A DNA stretch of 64,000 nt from Zoogloea sp. 1C4. Lineage in GTDB: Bacteria > Pseudomonadota > Gammaproteobacteria > Burkholderiales > Rhodocyclaceae. Location: assembly GCF_009469605.1 (NCBI RefSeq), contig NZ_SSXU01000005.1, positions 79,857 through 143,856 on the forward strand, given 5' to 3'. The notes below the pieces were generated by a model. The model had not been told where the DNA came from. It was given only the letters and a program-made list of their open reading frames with translations, and ran no database searches. Below, piece by piece: positions 36,333-46,161 of the stretch; the first letter of the stretch is position 1, and every line of letters begins with the position of its first letter. Both the position numbers and the translations under genes were made by a program.

Positions 36333-36920
36333 TCAGGCGAAGTTCGCGGAGGCGAAATCCCAGTTGGCCAGGCTGGCCAGGAAGGTTTCGACGAACTTCG
36401 GACGCAGGTTGCGGTAATCGATGTAGTAGGCGTGTTCCCACACGTCGATGGTCAGCAGCGGCTTGCCTTCGCCGGTCTTCAGCGGGTTGCCCGCGGCGCC
36501 GGTGTTGACGATGTCGACGCTGCCGTCAGCCTTCTTGACCAGCCAGGTCCAGCCGGAACCGAAGTTGCCCACGGCGGAAGCCTGGAAAGCCTTCTTGAAC
36601 TCGTCGAAGGAGCCCCACTTGGCGTTGATGGCGTCGGCCAGCGCGCCGGTCGGAGCGCCGCCGCCGTTCGGCTTCATGCAGCTCCAGAAGAAGGTGTGGT
36701 TCCAGACCTGGGCGGCGTTGTTGTAGATGCCGCCGGCCGGGGCCTTCAGGAAGGTTTCTTCGATGGACAGGTTCTCGTACTCGGTGCCGGCGACGAGGTT
36801 GTTCAGATTGACCACGTAGGCGTTGTGGTGCTTGGCGTAGTGGTAATCGAAAGTCTCTTCGGACAGGTGCGGAACCAGCGCGTTCTTGGCGTAGGGCAGT
36901 TCGGGCAGGGTGTGAGCCAT
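36333..36920 (-). CDS. sodB: Iron superoxide dismutase
   Basis: 195 residues. Metal ligands read as H near residue 27 (FDYHYAKHHNAYV), H in WNHTFFWSCMKP, and the D/H pair in DVWEHAYYIDYRN. Residues GGGAPTG and FGSGWTWLV match iron rather than manganese enzymes (for example WNHTFFW with the outer-sphere glutamine region QAS... in the N-terminal half is ambiguous), so Fe is favoured but not proven. Cytoplasmic, no signal peptide. Confidence 0.92.
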   Translation of the reverse strand: MAHTLPELPYAKNALVPHLSEETFDYHYAKHHNAYVVNLNNLVAGTEYENLSIEETFLKAPAGGIYNNAAQVWNHTFFWSCMKPNGGGAPTGALADAINAKWGSFDEFKKAFQASAVGNFGSGWTWLVKKADGSVDIVNTGAAGNPLKTGEGKPLLTIDVWEHAYYIDYRNLRPKFVETFLASLANWDFASANFA

Positions 36921-37051
36921 TGATGTTCTCCGGGTTTTGGTTGGGGTTTCAATTGCCCGACTATTCTAGTCGGGATTTGATTCACTGCACAATCGGACGC
37001 GGCCAGACCTCCTCCGGCTGCCGCTGCACCATGCGTTATTTTGCACCGGGT

Positions 37052-38410
37052 TCAGCCTTTTTTGCTGTTCACTGTTGCATCGACCTCGCCGACGTGGAAT
37101 TCGACCCGGATACGCGAACCGGGTTCAAGGCTCGCCGCATCCCGCACGATCCCGCCATCGGCGTCGCGGGTGATGCTGTAGCCGCGCGCCAGCACGCCTT
37201 TCGGATCGAGGTGGGCGAGGTGCTGGCCGAGGGCGTCGAGGCGATCCTGCTGGCGCTGGATGAGGCTGCGTCCGGCGCGCTCCAGCCGCGCAGCGAGGGT
37301 GTCGACGGTGCGCTTGCGGGCGGCCAGGTCGGGCCGGCGGGCAGTGAGGCGCAGCCCCAGCGCGGTGGTTCGGGCCTGGCTGGCGGCGAGCTGGCGCTGG
37401 ACGCGGGCCTGCAGGCGCTGCTCCAGGTTGCCCAAGCGCAGACGGGCCTGCTCGATGCGCTGGCGCGGGTGGGTGAGCCGTGCGGCGGCCCGGTCGAGGC
37501 GCTGGGCGGCGGTTTCGAAGCGCCGCTGCATGGCGCGGGAGATGCGCATCGACAGGCGTTCCAGGTGATCCCGCAGATCCACGAAGCCGGCGCTGGTGAT
37601 CTCGGCGGCGGCGGTGGGGGTGGCGGCGCGCAGGTCGGCGGCGAAGTCGGCGATGCTCACGTCGGTCTCGTGGCCGACGCCGACCACCACCGGCAGCGGG
37701 CAGGCGCGGATCGCCCGGGCCACGGCTTCGTCATTGAAGGCGGCGAGGTCTTCCAGGCTGCCGCCACCGCGCACCAGCAGCAGCACGTCGTTGCCGTCGG
37801 CTGCAGCCCGGGCGCCGGCCCGGCGGATCGCCGCGGCGATGCGGGCGGGGGCCCCGTCGCCCTGGACGAGGGTGGCATACAGGCACAGCGGCAGGTGCGG
37901 CGCGCGTCGGGCAAAGGCCGCGATCACGTCCTGCCAGGCGGCAGCCTGGGGCGAGGTGACCACCGCGACGCCGCGGGGAAAGCGGGGCAGGGGGCGCTTG
38001 ATCGCCGGATCGAACAGCCCTTCGGCCTCCAGCCGCGCCTTGAGGCGGAGGAAGGCTTCATACAGGTTGCCCACGCCAGCGTGGCGCACCGACTCGACAT
38101 TGAGCTGGTAGTCACCCCGGGGCTCGAAGAGGGTGACGAGGGCGCGCACTTCCACCCGCATCCCGTGCTCGAGCTTGAAAGGAAGCATCTGCGCGCGGTT
38201 GCGCCACATGGTGCAGCGCACCTGCGCGTCGGCATCCTTGAGGGTGAAGTAGAGATGGCCGGAGGCGGCGCGGGTGAGGGTGGAGATTTCGCCGCCGACC
38301 CATAAAAGGGGGATGCTGCCCTCCAGCGCCTCGCGCGCGGCGCGGTTGAGCCATGAGACGGAAACGACTTCGCCGGGCTTGACTTCTGCAGAATTTCGGA
38401 GGGTGTTCAT
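37052..38410 (-). CDS. xseA: Exodeoxyribonuclease VII large subunit
   Basis: 452 residues from MNTLRNSAEVKPGEVV. An N-terminal OB fold (LWVGGEISTLTRAASGHLYFTLKD), then the catalytic core with VVTSPQAAAWQDVI, LLVRGGGSLEDLAAFNDE and VGVGHETDVSIADFAADLRAATPTAAAE, then a long arginine-rich coiled coil (about 290-400) and a C-terminal segment (LARGYSITRDADGGIVRDAA). Degrades single-stranded DNA with XseB, whose gene is not here. An upstream in-frame start exists but lies within the promoter region. Confidence 0.95.
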   Translation of the reverse strand: MNTLRNSAEVKPGEVVSVSWLNRAAREALEGSIPLLWVGGEISTLTRAASGHLYFTLKDADAQVRCTMWRNRAQMLPFKLEHGMRVEVRALVTLFEPRGDYQLNVESVRHAGVGNLYEAFLRLKARLEAEGLFDPAIKRPLPRFPRGVAVVTSPQAAAWQDVIAAFARRAPHLPLCLYATLVQGDGAPARIAAAIRRAGARAAADGNDVLLLVRGGGSLEDLAAFNDEAVARAIRACPLPVVVGVGHETDVSIADFAADLRAATPTAAAEITSAGFVDLRDHLERLSMRISRAMQRRFETAAQRLDRAAARLTHPRQRIEQARLRLGNLEQRLQARVQRQLAASQARTTALGLRLTARRPDLAARKRTVDTLAARLERAGRSLIQRQQDRLDALGQHLAHLDPKGVLARGYSITRDADGGIVRDAASLEPGSRIRVEFHVGEVDATVNSKKG

Positions 38411-38593
38411 GGGTGCGGATTCTACCGGAATCCACATGTACCTCTGATCCACGTCAAAAAAAACCGGCCGCCGGGCTTGACTTGGGTTAAAAGTTGTAAG
38501 TTGTTGATTTTAAACGAAAGTGCTTGTCGCTTAATTTTTGACCCGAGTAGGAAAAAGCCTTACCCGCTGCGGGTTTAGGGTGTTCGCCGGGCA

Positions 38594-38630
38594 ACAATCC
38601 ACAAAGTTATCCACAGATTTTGTGGATTGT
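38594..38630. promoter_or_regulatory. DnaA box inside an inverted repeat upstream of exbB
   Basis: A 12-bp inverted repeat, ACAATCCACAAA (38594-38605) / TTTGTGGATTGT (38619-38630), encloses the perfect DnaA box TTATCCACA at 38607-38615. The arms themselves resemble DnaA boxes (ATCCACA). It lies in the 299-base spacer between divergent xseA and exbB, about 80 bases before the exbB start. A DnaA-controlled promoter or titration site is possible. Confidence 0.55.
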
Positions 38631-38709
38631 CCTGAGCGCGTTTCGTGTTGCTCTCCTCCCGAGGGCAGGTTACATTCTCGGGCTTCGTACGATTCGCAGG
38701 AGTCCTCGC

Positions 38710-39315
38710 GTGTTCGCCATTCTTCAGGCTGCCGGCTGGCCAATCTGGCCCTTGTTGTTTGCTTCCATCGTTGCCGTGGCGCTGATCATCGAGCGGCTCT
38801 TGACGCTGCGCCGCAGCAAGATTCTTCCCGATGGCCTGCTCGAAAAGGTCGTGGCTGAGTTGCGTCAGACCGGCGCAACCCCCGAGATGATCAACCGCGT
38901 GGCCCTCAGTTCGCCGATGGGCCGGGTGTTCGCCGCCGGCCTGCGCAACATGCGCAGCTCCCGCGAGGTGATGAAGGAATCCATCGAAGAAGCCGGCCGC
39001 GCCGTGACCCACGATCTGGAGCGCTTCCTCACCACCCTCGGCACCATCGCCTCGATCAGCCCGCTGATGGGCCTGTTCGGCACCGTGGTCGGGATGATCG
39101 AGATCTTCGGCTCCCAGACGCCGGGCGGTTCCAACCCCCAGCAGCTGGCCCACGGCATCTCCATCGCGCTGTACAACACCGGCTTCGGTCTGGTCATCGC
39201 GATGCCGAGCATGATCTTCTGGCGCCACTTCCGCGCCACCGTCGATGGCTTCGTGATCGAGATGGAGCAGCAGGCGATCCGTCTCGTCGAAGTGGTCCAC
39301 GGCGAACGTCGCTGA
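38710..39315 (+). CDS. exbB: ExbB/TolQ/MotA proton channel protein
   Basis: 201 residues from a GTG at 38710 with AGGAG eight bases upstream. Three membrane helices: about 5-27 (AGWPIWPLLFASIVAVALIIE), about 105-130 (GTIASISPLMGLFGTVVGMIEIF) and about 145-170 (ISIALYNTGFGLVIAMPSMIF). ExbB with ExbD harnesses the proton gradient to energise TonB. exbD follows by 10 bases. No tonB is adjacent; the lpxK cluster position (exbBD-lpxK-kdsB) is conserved in betaproteobacteria. Confidence 0.93.
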   Translation: MFAILQAAGWPIWPLLFASIVAVALIIERLLTLRRSKILPDGLLEKVVAELRQTGATPEMINRVALSSPMGRVFAAGLRNMRSSREVMKESIEEAGRAVTHDLERFLTTLGTIASISPLMGLFGTVVGMIEIFGSQTPGGSNPQQLAHGISIALYNTGFGLVIAMPSMIFWRHFRATVDGFVIEMEQQAIRLVEVVHGERR

Positions 39316-39325
39316 GGCACATCCC

Positions 39326-39748
39326 ATGAATTTCGGCCGTGGCCGCTCCCGCGAGGAGCCGGAGATCAACCTGATCCCGATGATCGACGTGCTGCTGGTG
39401 ATCATCATCTTCCTGATGCTCACCACCACCTATTCCCGTTTCGCCGGGCTGGAGATCAACCTGCCCACGGCAGATGCCCAGGCCAGCAACGAGAAGGCCG
39501 TCGAGGTAAACGTGGCGGTCACCGCCACCGGCGAGGTCGTCATCAACAAGCGCGCGGTCAGCGGCACCGGCATCCCGGCCATTGCCGCCGCGATGCAGGC
39601 GGTGGTGCCGGCCGGCGCCAAGGATCCGGTGGTCATCATCAATGCCGACGCCAAGGCGGCGCACCAGCGCGTGATCGACGTGATGCAGGCGGCCCAGCAG
39701 GCTGGCCTGGTGCACATCTCCTTCGCCACCCAGGCGGCCCAGCGCTAG
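39326..39748 (+). CDS. exbD: ExbD/TolR biopolymer transport protein
   Basis: 140 residues: short cytoplasmic N-terminus, one membrane helix around 18-40 with the essential aspartate in LIPMIDVLLVIIIFLML, and a periplasmic domain ending AGLVHISFATQ. Works with ExbB in the TonB or Tol system. 27 bases before lpxK, same operon. Confidence 0.94.
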   Translation: MNFGRGRSREEPEINLIPMIDVLLVIIIFLMLTTTYSRFAGLEINLPTADAQASNEKAVEVNVAVTATGEVVINKRAVSGTGIPAIAAAMQAVVPAGAKDPVVIINADAKAAHQRVIDVMQAAQQAGLVHISFATQAAQR

Positions 39749-39775
39749 TCCCTTCCGAGCCATCCAGTCTTCTCC

Positions 39776-40786
39776 ATGCCACGCAGCGCCCCCGGCTTCT
39801 GGCAGCACCGTGGGGCGGCGGCGTGGAGCCTGCTTCCCCTCTCCCTCTTGTTCGGATTCCTCGCTGGCGCGCGTCGCCGGCTGTTTGCGCTTGGGCTGAA
39901 GAAGGCCGAGCGGCTGCCGGTGCCAGTAGTGGTGGTGGGCAACATCGCCGTCGGCGGTAGCGGCAAGACGCCGATCGCCCTGTGGCTGGCGGCCGAGCTG
40001 CGCGCCCGCGGCAGGCGGCCGGGCATCGTCAGCCGTGGCTACGGCGGAACGGTTGAAGGCGTGGCCGAGGTGCCTGTGGGCGGCGACCCAAGCCGCTATG
40101 GCGACGAGCCGGTGCTGATGGCTGCGGCGTCCGGTTGCCCTGTTTTCGTCGGGCGCGATCGTCCGGTGGCGGGGCGGGCGCTGCTGGCGGCGCATCCGGA
40201 TGTGGACGTGCTGATCGCCGACGACGGCCTGCAGCATTACCGGCTGGCCCGGGACGTGGAAATCGTGGTGGTGGACGAAGCCACCCTCGGCAACCGCCTG
40301 CGCCTGCCCGCCGGCCCGCTGCGCGAAGGCGTTGGGCGGCTGGCCGAGGCGACGGTGATCCTCGCCCACGGTGGGCTCTCGGCCGATCTGGCTGATGCGG
40401 TGAAGCCGGTGCCGGTGTTCGATTTTCATCTGGCCGGTGGCGCCTTCGAGCGCGTCGGCAACCGGGCCGAGCACTGCCTGCCGGCCGATCTCAAGGGGCG
40501 GCGCGTCCACGCGATGGCCGGCATCGGGCGGCCCGAGCGCTTCTTTGCCCAGCTCGAAGCCATGGGCCTCACCATCGAACGGCGGCCCTTTGCGGATCAT
40601 CACGCCTTTACCGCCGCCGATGTGGCGGTGCCCGATGGCGATGTGCTTCTGATGACCGAGAAGGATGCGGTAAAATGCGCGCCTTTCGCCCCGGCTGACA
40701 GCTGGGTGTGGCCGGTCCGGGCGCAGCTTGCGCCGGGCGCGGCAGAACTGATTGTGGAGAAGATCGATGGATCCCCGACTGCTTGA
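39776..40786 (+). CDS. lpxK: Tetraacyldisaccharide 4'-kinase
   Basis: 336 residues. Phosphorylates the lipid A disaccharide precursor at the inner membrane, the sixth step of lipid A synthesis. A membrane-associated N-terminus ([17 protein letters not shown]) precedes the P-loop [13 protein letters not shown] (about 55-67), then [30 protein letters not shown] and [11 protein letters not shown]. The C-terminus overlaps the next gene by 20 bases. Confidence 0.96.
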   Translation: MPRSAPGFWQHRGAAAWSLLPLSLLFGFLAGARRRLFALGLKKAERLPVPVVVVGNIAVGGSGKTPIALWLAAELRARGRRPGIVSRGYGGTVEGVAEVPVGGDPSRYGDEPVLMAAASGCPVFVGRDRPVAGRALLAAHPDVDVLIADDGLQHYRLARDVEIVVVDEATLGNRLRLPAGPLREGVGRLAEATVILAHGGLSADLADAVKPVPVFDFHLAGGAFERVGNRAEHCLPADLKGRRVHAMAGIGRPERFFAQLEAMGLTIERRPFADHHAFTAADVAVPDGDVLLMTEKDAVKCAPFAPADSWVWPVRAQLAPGAAELIVEKIDGSPTA

Positions 40787-40951
40787 AATCCTGGTTTGCC
40801 CCATCACCAAGGGCCCGCTCGACTTCCACAAGGACAAGCAGGAGCTGTGGAGCGTCAGCGCCCGGCTGGCCTATCCGATCCGCGACGGCATCCCGGTGAT
40901 GCTCGAAGAAGAGGCTCGTCCGCTGACCGAAGAAGAACTCGCCCAGGCCCG

Positions 40952-40955
<4 letters not shown>
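40767..40955 (+). CDS. Trm112-family small protein
   Basis: 62 residues from [20 protein letters not shown]; a strand-rich fold of the Trm112/YcaR family, with ILVCP and [13 protein letters not shown] as signature. Lies between lpxK and kdsB, overlapping both (20 bases and ATGA), as is usual in proteobacteria. Bacterial function is unresolved, possibly a partner of methyltransferases. A TAAAAT hexamer at 40670 could be an internal promoter. Confidence 0.88.
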
Positions 40956-42431
<1,476 letters not shown>

Positions 42432-42450
42432 GCGCTCCGCGCGCAGCATC

Positions 42451-42480
42451 AGGGCCGGCCTTCACAGCCGGCCCTTTTCA
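42451..42480 (+). terminator. adk terminator
   Basis: AGGGCCGGC (42451-42459) pairs with GCCGGCCCT (42467-42475) and is followed by TTTCATTT. Confidence 0.88.
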
Positions 42481-42521
42481 TTTCTGGGCGGCGAACGTCG
42501 GTTCGCTGCACGGTGGATGCG

Positions 42522-43787
42522 ATGACAGCAAACCCGCTTCACGGAAATCTCCTCTATGCCCAGTCGGGCGGCGTCACCGCCGTCATCAACGCGTCTGCGG
42601 CGGGCGTGATCGACGAGGCCCGATCCCACCCGGACCGCATCGGCCGCGTGCTGGCCGCGCGCAACGGCATTCTCGGCGTGCTGCGCGAGACGCTGGTGGA
42701 TACCGCCGGGATCAGCGACGCGGATCTCGGGCGCCTGCGCGCCACGCCGGGCGGCGCGTTCGGTTCGTGCCGCTTCGACCTTGACCCGCTCGAGCGCAAC
42801 CCGGCCCAGTACGACCGGCTGTTTGCGGTGCTGGCGGCCCACGACGTGCGCTACTTTTTGTACAACGGCGGCAACGGGTCGATGGAAACCTGCCGCCAGA
42901 TCCAGACCGCCGCCGACGCCCGGGGCTATCCGCTTACCGTGGTGGGCGTGCCCAAGACGGTGGATAACGACATCGTCGGCACCGACTGCTGCCCGGGTTT
43001 CGGCTCCGCCGCCAAGTATCTGGCCACCTCCGTCCGCGAAGTGGGGCTCGATCTCGCCGCGATGACCACCAACGACGGCCGCGCCTTCGTGCTGGAGGTG
43101 ATGGGGCGCAACGCCGGCTGGCTCGCCGCGGCCTGCGCCCTGGCCGCCGAGGACGCCGACGCCGCGCCGCACCTCATCCTGCTGCCCGAGGTCGCCTTCA
43201 ATGAGGCGGCCTTCCTGGCCCGGGTGAAGGCGGTGGTGGAGCGGGTCGGCGCCTGCGCGGTGGTGGTGGCGGAAGGCATCTGCGGGCCCGACGGCAAGGT
43301 GCTGGCGATGCAGGATCGCAACCAGAAGGGTTACATCCAGCTGGGCGGCGCCGGCGAGGTGGTGGCCGAGCGCATCCATGCCTGCCTGGGCTACAAGGTG
43401 CACTACGCGCTGGCCGATTATCTGCAGCGTTCGGCCCGCCATCTGGCCTCGAAAACCGACACCGCCCAGGCCGCGGCCGTGGGCAAGGCGGCGGTGCGGC
43501 GCGCGCTGGCGGGGCAGCAGGGCGTGGTGGGGATCGAACGCCTCGCCGATTCGCCCTACCGCTGGCGCACCAACCTGTCGCCCTTCGAGGCGGTGGGCAA
43601 CCTGGAGCGCCGGCTGCCGGCCGAGTTCATCGCGGCGGACGGCTTCGGCGTCACGGATGCCTTCCGGCGCTGGTGCCGTCCGCTGATCGAAGGTGAGGAC
43701 TGGCCCCGCTTTGCAGGCGGGCTGCCGGATTACCTGCGCCTGCAGTTGCCTCTGGTCCCGGCCTGCCTGCCCGCCTATGCGCCTTGA
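42522..43787 (+). CDS. pfp: Phosphofructokinase, pyrophosphate-type
   Basis: 421 residues from the ATG at 42522 (a GTG at 42513 in frame is the alternative). Motifs: AQSGGVTAVINASAAGVI, the phosphate-donor loop YNGGNGSMET, VGVPKTVDNDIVGTDCCPGFGSAAKY and MGRNAGWLAA. Lysine in PKTVDND is the residue that favours pyrophosphate over ATP; the donor loop has GGNGS where ATP enzymes have GGDGS and classical PPi enzymes GGDDS. It converts fructose 6-phosphate and its bisphosphate. It overlaps the start of ggt by 11 bases. Confidence 0.88.
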   Translation: MTANPLHGNLLYAQSGGVTAVINASAAGVIDEARSHPDRIGRVLAARNGILGVLRETLVDTAGISDADLGRLRATPGGAFGSCRFDLDPLERNPAQYDRLFAVLAAHDVRYFLYNGGNGSMETCRQIQTAADARGYPLTVVGVPKTVDNDIVGTDCCPGFGSAAKYLATSVREVGLDLAAMTTNDGRAFVLEVMGRNAGWLAAACALAAEDADAAPHLILLPEVAFNEAAFLARVKAVVERVGACAVVVAEGICGPDGKVLAMQDRNQKGYIQLGGAGEVVAERIHACLGYKVHYALADYLQRSARHLASKTDTAQAAAVGKAAVRRALAGQQGVVGIERLADSPYRWRTNLSPFEAVGNLERRLPAEFIAADGFGVTDAFRRWCRPLIEGEDWPRFAGGLPDYLRLQLPLVPACLPAYAP

Positions 43788-45480
43788 TGGCGTACTGCTG
43801 ACGCTGGGCCTGGTCGCCTTGGGCGCCCGGGCCGAGCTTCCGCCGCCGCCGGAGATCGCGGCCGGTTTCACGCTTTCACCGCCCGCCGCGGGCACGCGCT
43901 TCATGGCGGTCACCGCCAATCCCCACGCCACCGACGCCGCCGTCGCCGTCCTGCGGCAAGGCGGGTCGGCACTGGATGCGGCGATCGCCGCGCAGATGGT
44001 GCTGGGCGTGGTCGAGCCCCAGTCGTCGGGCATCGGCGGCGGTGGGCTGCTCATGCACTTTGATGCCCGCACCAGGCGGATCGACGCCTGGGACGGCCGG
44101 GAGACCGCGCCGCTGGCGGCATCCCGTTTTCCCTTCACCGATGGGTCGGGCACGCCGCTGGGCTTTCTCGATGCAGCGCGTGATCCGCGGGCCGTCGGCA
44201 CGCCGGGCTTGGTGGCGATGCTCGCCGCGGCCCATGCCAAGTCTGGCCGCCTGCCCTGGGCGCGGCTGTTCGAGCCGGCGATCCGGCTGGCGGAAGATGG
44301 CTTTGCGGTGTCGCCACGCCTGCATCGGCTGCTCGCCCACGAGGGCCGCTTTGCCGATCCGGCGCTGCAGGCTCATTTCTTTGATGCCGACGGGCAAGCG
44401 TGGCCGGTGGGCCATCGCCTGCGCAATCCGGCCCTCGCCGACAGCCTGCGGCACATTGCGGCCGAAGGCCCGGAGGCGCTGCGTCGCGGCCCGCTGGCCG
44501 AGGCGATCAGCGATGCGGTGCGGGGTGGTTCGCCGGCCGACGTGGCGGATGCGCGCGGGCTGCTCGGCCGGCGGGATCTGCTGGCGTACGCGCCGACCCG
44601 CCGGGACGCCCTGTGCCGGCCGTTTCGTGGTTACCGCGTGTGCGGCTTTCCGCCGCCGAGTTCCGGTGCGACAACGGTGCTGGCGATGCTCGGGATCTGG
44701 CGCGCATTGCCAGCGGGCATGCCGCCGGATTCAACGGCCTTCGCCCACCACTTCGCCGAAACCGGCCGGCTGGCCTACGCCGACCGGGCGGGGTGCGTGG
44801 GCGATCCGGCGTTCCGGCCAGTGCCGGTGGCGGCGCTGCTGGACGTGCGCTATCTGGCCCGGCGGGCGGCCTTGGTGGGCGAGATGGCCGGCCCGGCGCG
44901 GCGGTCGGCGGGCATCGACTGCGCAGCGCCCGGCGAGGAAGGCGAGCGGCCGTCCACGACGCATCTTTCCATCGTCGATGGGGCCGGCAACGGGGTGGCG
45001 CTCACGTCGTCCATCGAGGACGCCTTCGGCAACCGGCGAATGGCCGGTGGCTTTCTGCTCAACAACCAGCTCACGGATTTTTCGACGGACGGCGCCAACC
45101 GGCTGGAGCCTGGCAAGCGCCCGCGCAGTTCGATGGCGCCGACGCTGGTGTTCGACCGGAAGGGCCGGCTCTACGCGGTGCTTGGTTCGCCGGGCGGAAG
45201 CCAGATTCCCAACTACGTGGCCCAGGCGCTGCTGGGTTTGCTGGAAGGTGGCTTGAGCCCGGCGCAGATCGTGAGCCAGCCGCGCCTCGGCAGCCGCAAC
45301 GGGCCGACGGAAGTGGAGCGGGGCCGGATGGCGCCGGAGGTGATCGACGGGCTGCGGACCCGCGGGCACATGCTGCGCGAGACCGACATGACCAGCGGCA
45401 TTGCGCTGGTGGTGCGCAGCGGAAAGGGCTGGATTGGTGCGGCCGACCCGCGCCGGGAAGGGCGGGCCGGCGGAGAGTGA
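43777..45480 (+). CDS. ggt: Gamma-glutamyltransferase
   Basis: 567 residues from MRLDGVLLTLGLVALGARAE, a signal peptide, so periplasmic. Autoprocessing nucleophile threonine is in ERPSTTHLSIVDGAGNGVALTSSIE. Other family blocks are VTANPHATDAAVAVLRQGGSALDAAIAAQMVLGVVEPQSSGIGGG and GKRPRSSMAPTLVF with GSPGGSQIPNYV. Cleaves glutathione and related gamma-glutamyl bonds. An odd partner for the overlapping phosphofructokinase; the coupling may be accidental. Confidence 0.93.
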   Translation: MRLDGVLLTLGLVALGARAELPPPPEIAAGFTLSPPAAGTRFMAVTANPHATDAAVAVLRQGGSALDAAIAAQMVLGVVEPQSSGIGGGGLLMHFDARTRRIDAWDGRETAPLAASRFPFTDGSGTPLGFLDAARDPRAVGTPGLVAMLAAAHAKSGRLPWARLFEPAIRLAEDGFAVSPRLHRLLAHEGRFADPALQAHFFDADGQAWPVGHRLRNPALADSLRHIAAEGPEALRRGPLAEAISDAVRGGSPADVADARGLLGRRDLLAYAPTRRDALCRPFRGYRVCGFPPPSSGATTVLAMLGIWRALPAGMPPDSTAFAHHFAETGRLAYADRAGCVGDPAFRPVPVAALLDVRYLARRAALVGEMAGPARRSAGIDCAAPGEEGERPSTTHLSIVDGAGNGVALTSSIEDAFGNRRMAGGFLLNNQLTDFSTDGANRLEPGKRPRSSMAPTLVFDRKGRLYAVLGSPGGSQIPNYVAQALLGLLEGGLSPAQIVSQPRLGSRNGPTEVERGRMAPEVIDGLRTRGHMLRETDMTSGIALVVRSGKGWIGAADPRREGRAGGE

Positions 45481-45486
45481 TGCCCG

Positions 45487-46116
45487 TTACGCCGGGACGG
45501 CGGGGTTGAGGCTGTAGCTGACGGTGAGGCTGGCCTGGGCCAGGATGTGGCCGGCGATGGCGTCGCGCACCTGCTGGCCGGTGAAGATGCCCTCGACCGG
45601 CACGCGGGGGATGTCCAGCGCGAAGACCGTGAACACGTAGCGGTGGCGGATGGAGTCATTCCACGGCGGGCAGGGGCCGTCGTAGCCGAAGTAGTTGCCC
45701 TTCATCTGCGCGTCGCCGGCAAACCAGCCGGTGTAGTCGTTGATGCCGTGCCGGCCGCCGCCCGGGGCGTCCGGGCCGGGCTTGCCGTTGGCGGTGACGC
45801 TGCTCGAATGGGCGCCGGCCTCGATGGCGGTGGTGCCGGCGGGCAGGTCCACCAGCACCCAGTGGAAGAAGTCGACCCGCGGCAGATCGGCCGGCACGCT
45901 GCGGCCTTCCTGGTTCACGTCGTCGCCGCGGCTGGGCACGTCGGGGTCGTGGCAGATCACCGCGAAGCTTTGGGTGCCGGCAGGGGCACCCGCCCAGGCA
46001 AGATGCGGATTGCGGTTGGTGCTGAGGGCCACGTGGCCCTCGGCGGCGGGCACGCAGAAGGCGAATTCGCCGGCAATCGGGGTGCCGTCGGTCAGGCTCT
46101 GGCTGGTCAGTTGCAT
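45487..46116 (-). CDS. PEBP/YbhB-YbcL family protein
   Basis: 209 residues of the phosphatidylethanolamine-binding protein fold: NPHLAWAGAPAGTQSFAVICHDPDVP (with the DPD motif), DFFHWVLVDLPAGTT, NDYTGWF, GYDGPCPPWND and HRYVFTVFALD. No signal peptide. The role in bacteria is poorly known. Convergent with ggt, only six bases apart, with no clear terminator between them. Confidence 0.88.
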   Translation of the reverse strand: MQLTSQSLTDGTPIAGEFAFCVPAAEGHVALSTNRNPHLAWAGAPAGTQSFAVICHDPDVPSRGDDVNQEGRSVPADLPRVDFFHWVLVDLPAGTTAIEAGAHSSSVTANGKPGPDAPGGGRHGINDYTGWFAGDAQMKGNYFGYDGPCPPWNDSIRHRYVFTVFALDIPRVPVEGIFTGQQVRDAIAGHILAQASLTVSYSLNPAVPA

Positions 46117-46161
46117 GCTGATGTCTCCGGGTTGTTCTTGCAGGTTTCCCCGGATTTTATT

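Noticed and set aside
38594-38630. Replication origin
   Set aside because: Only one perfect DnaA box plus related arms; no dnaA, dnaN, gidA or parAB genes or AT-rich unwinding region.
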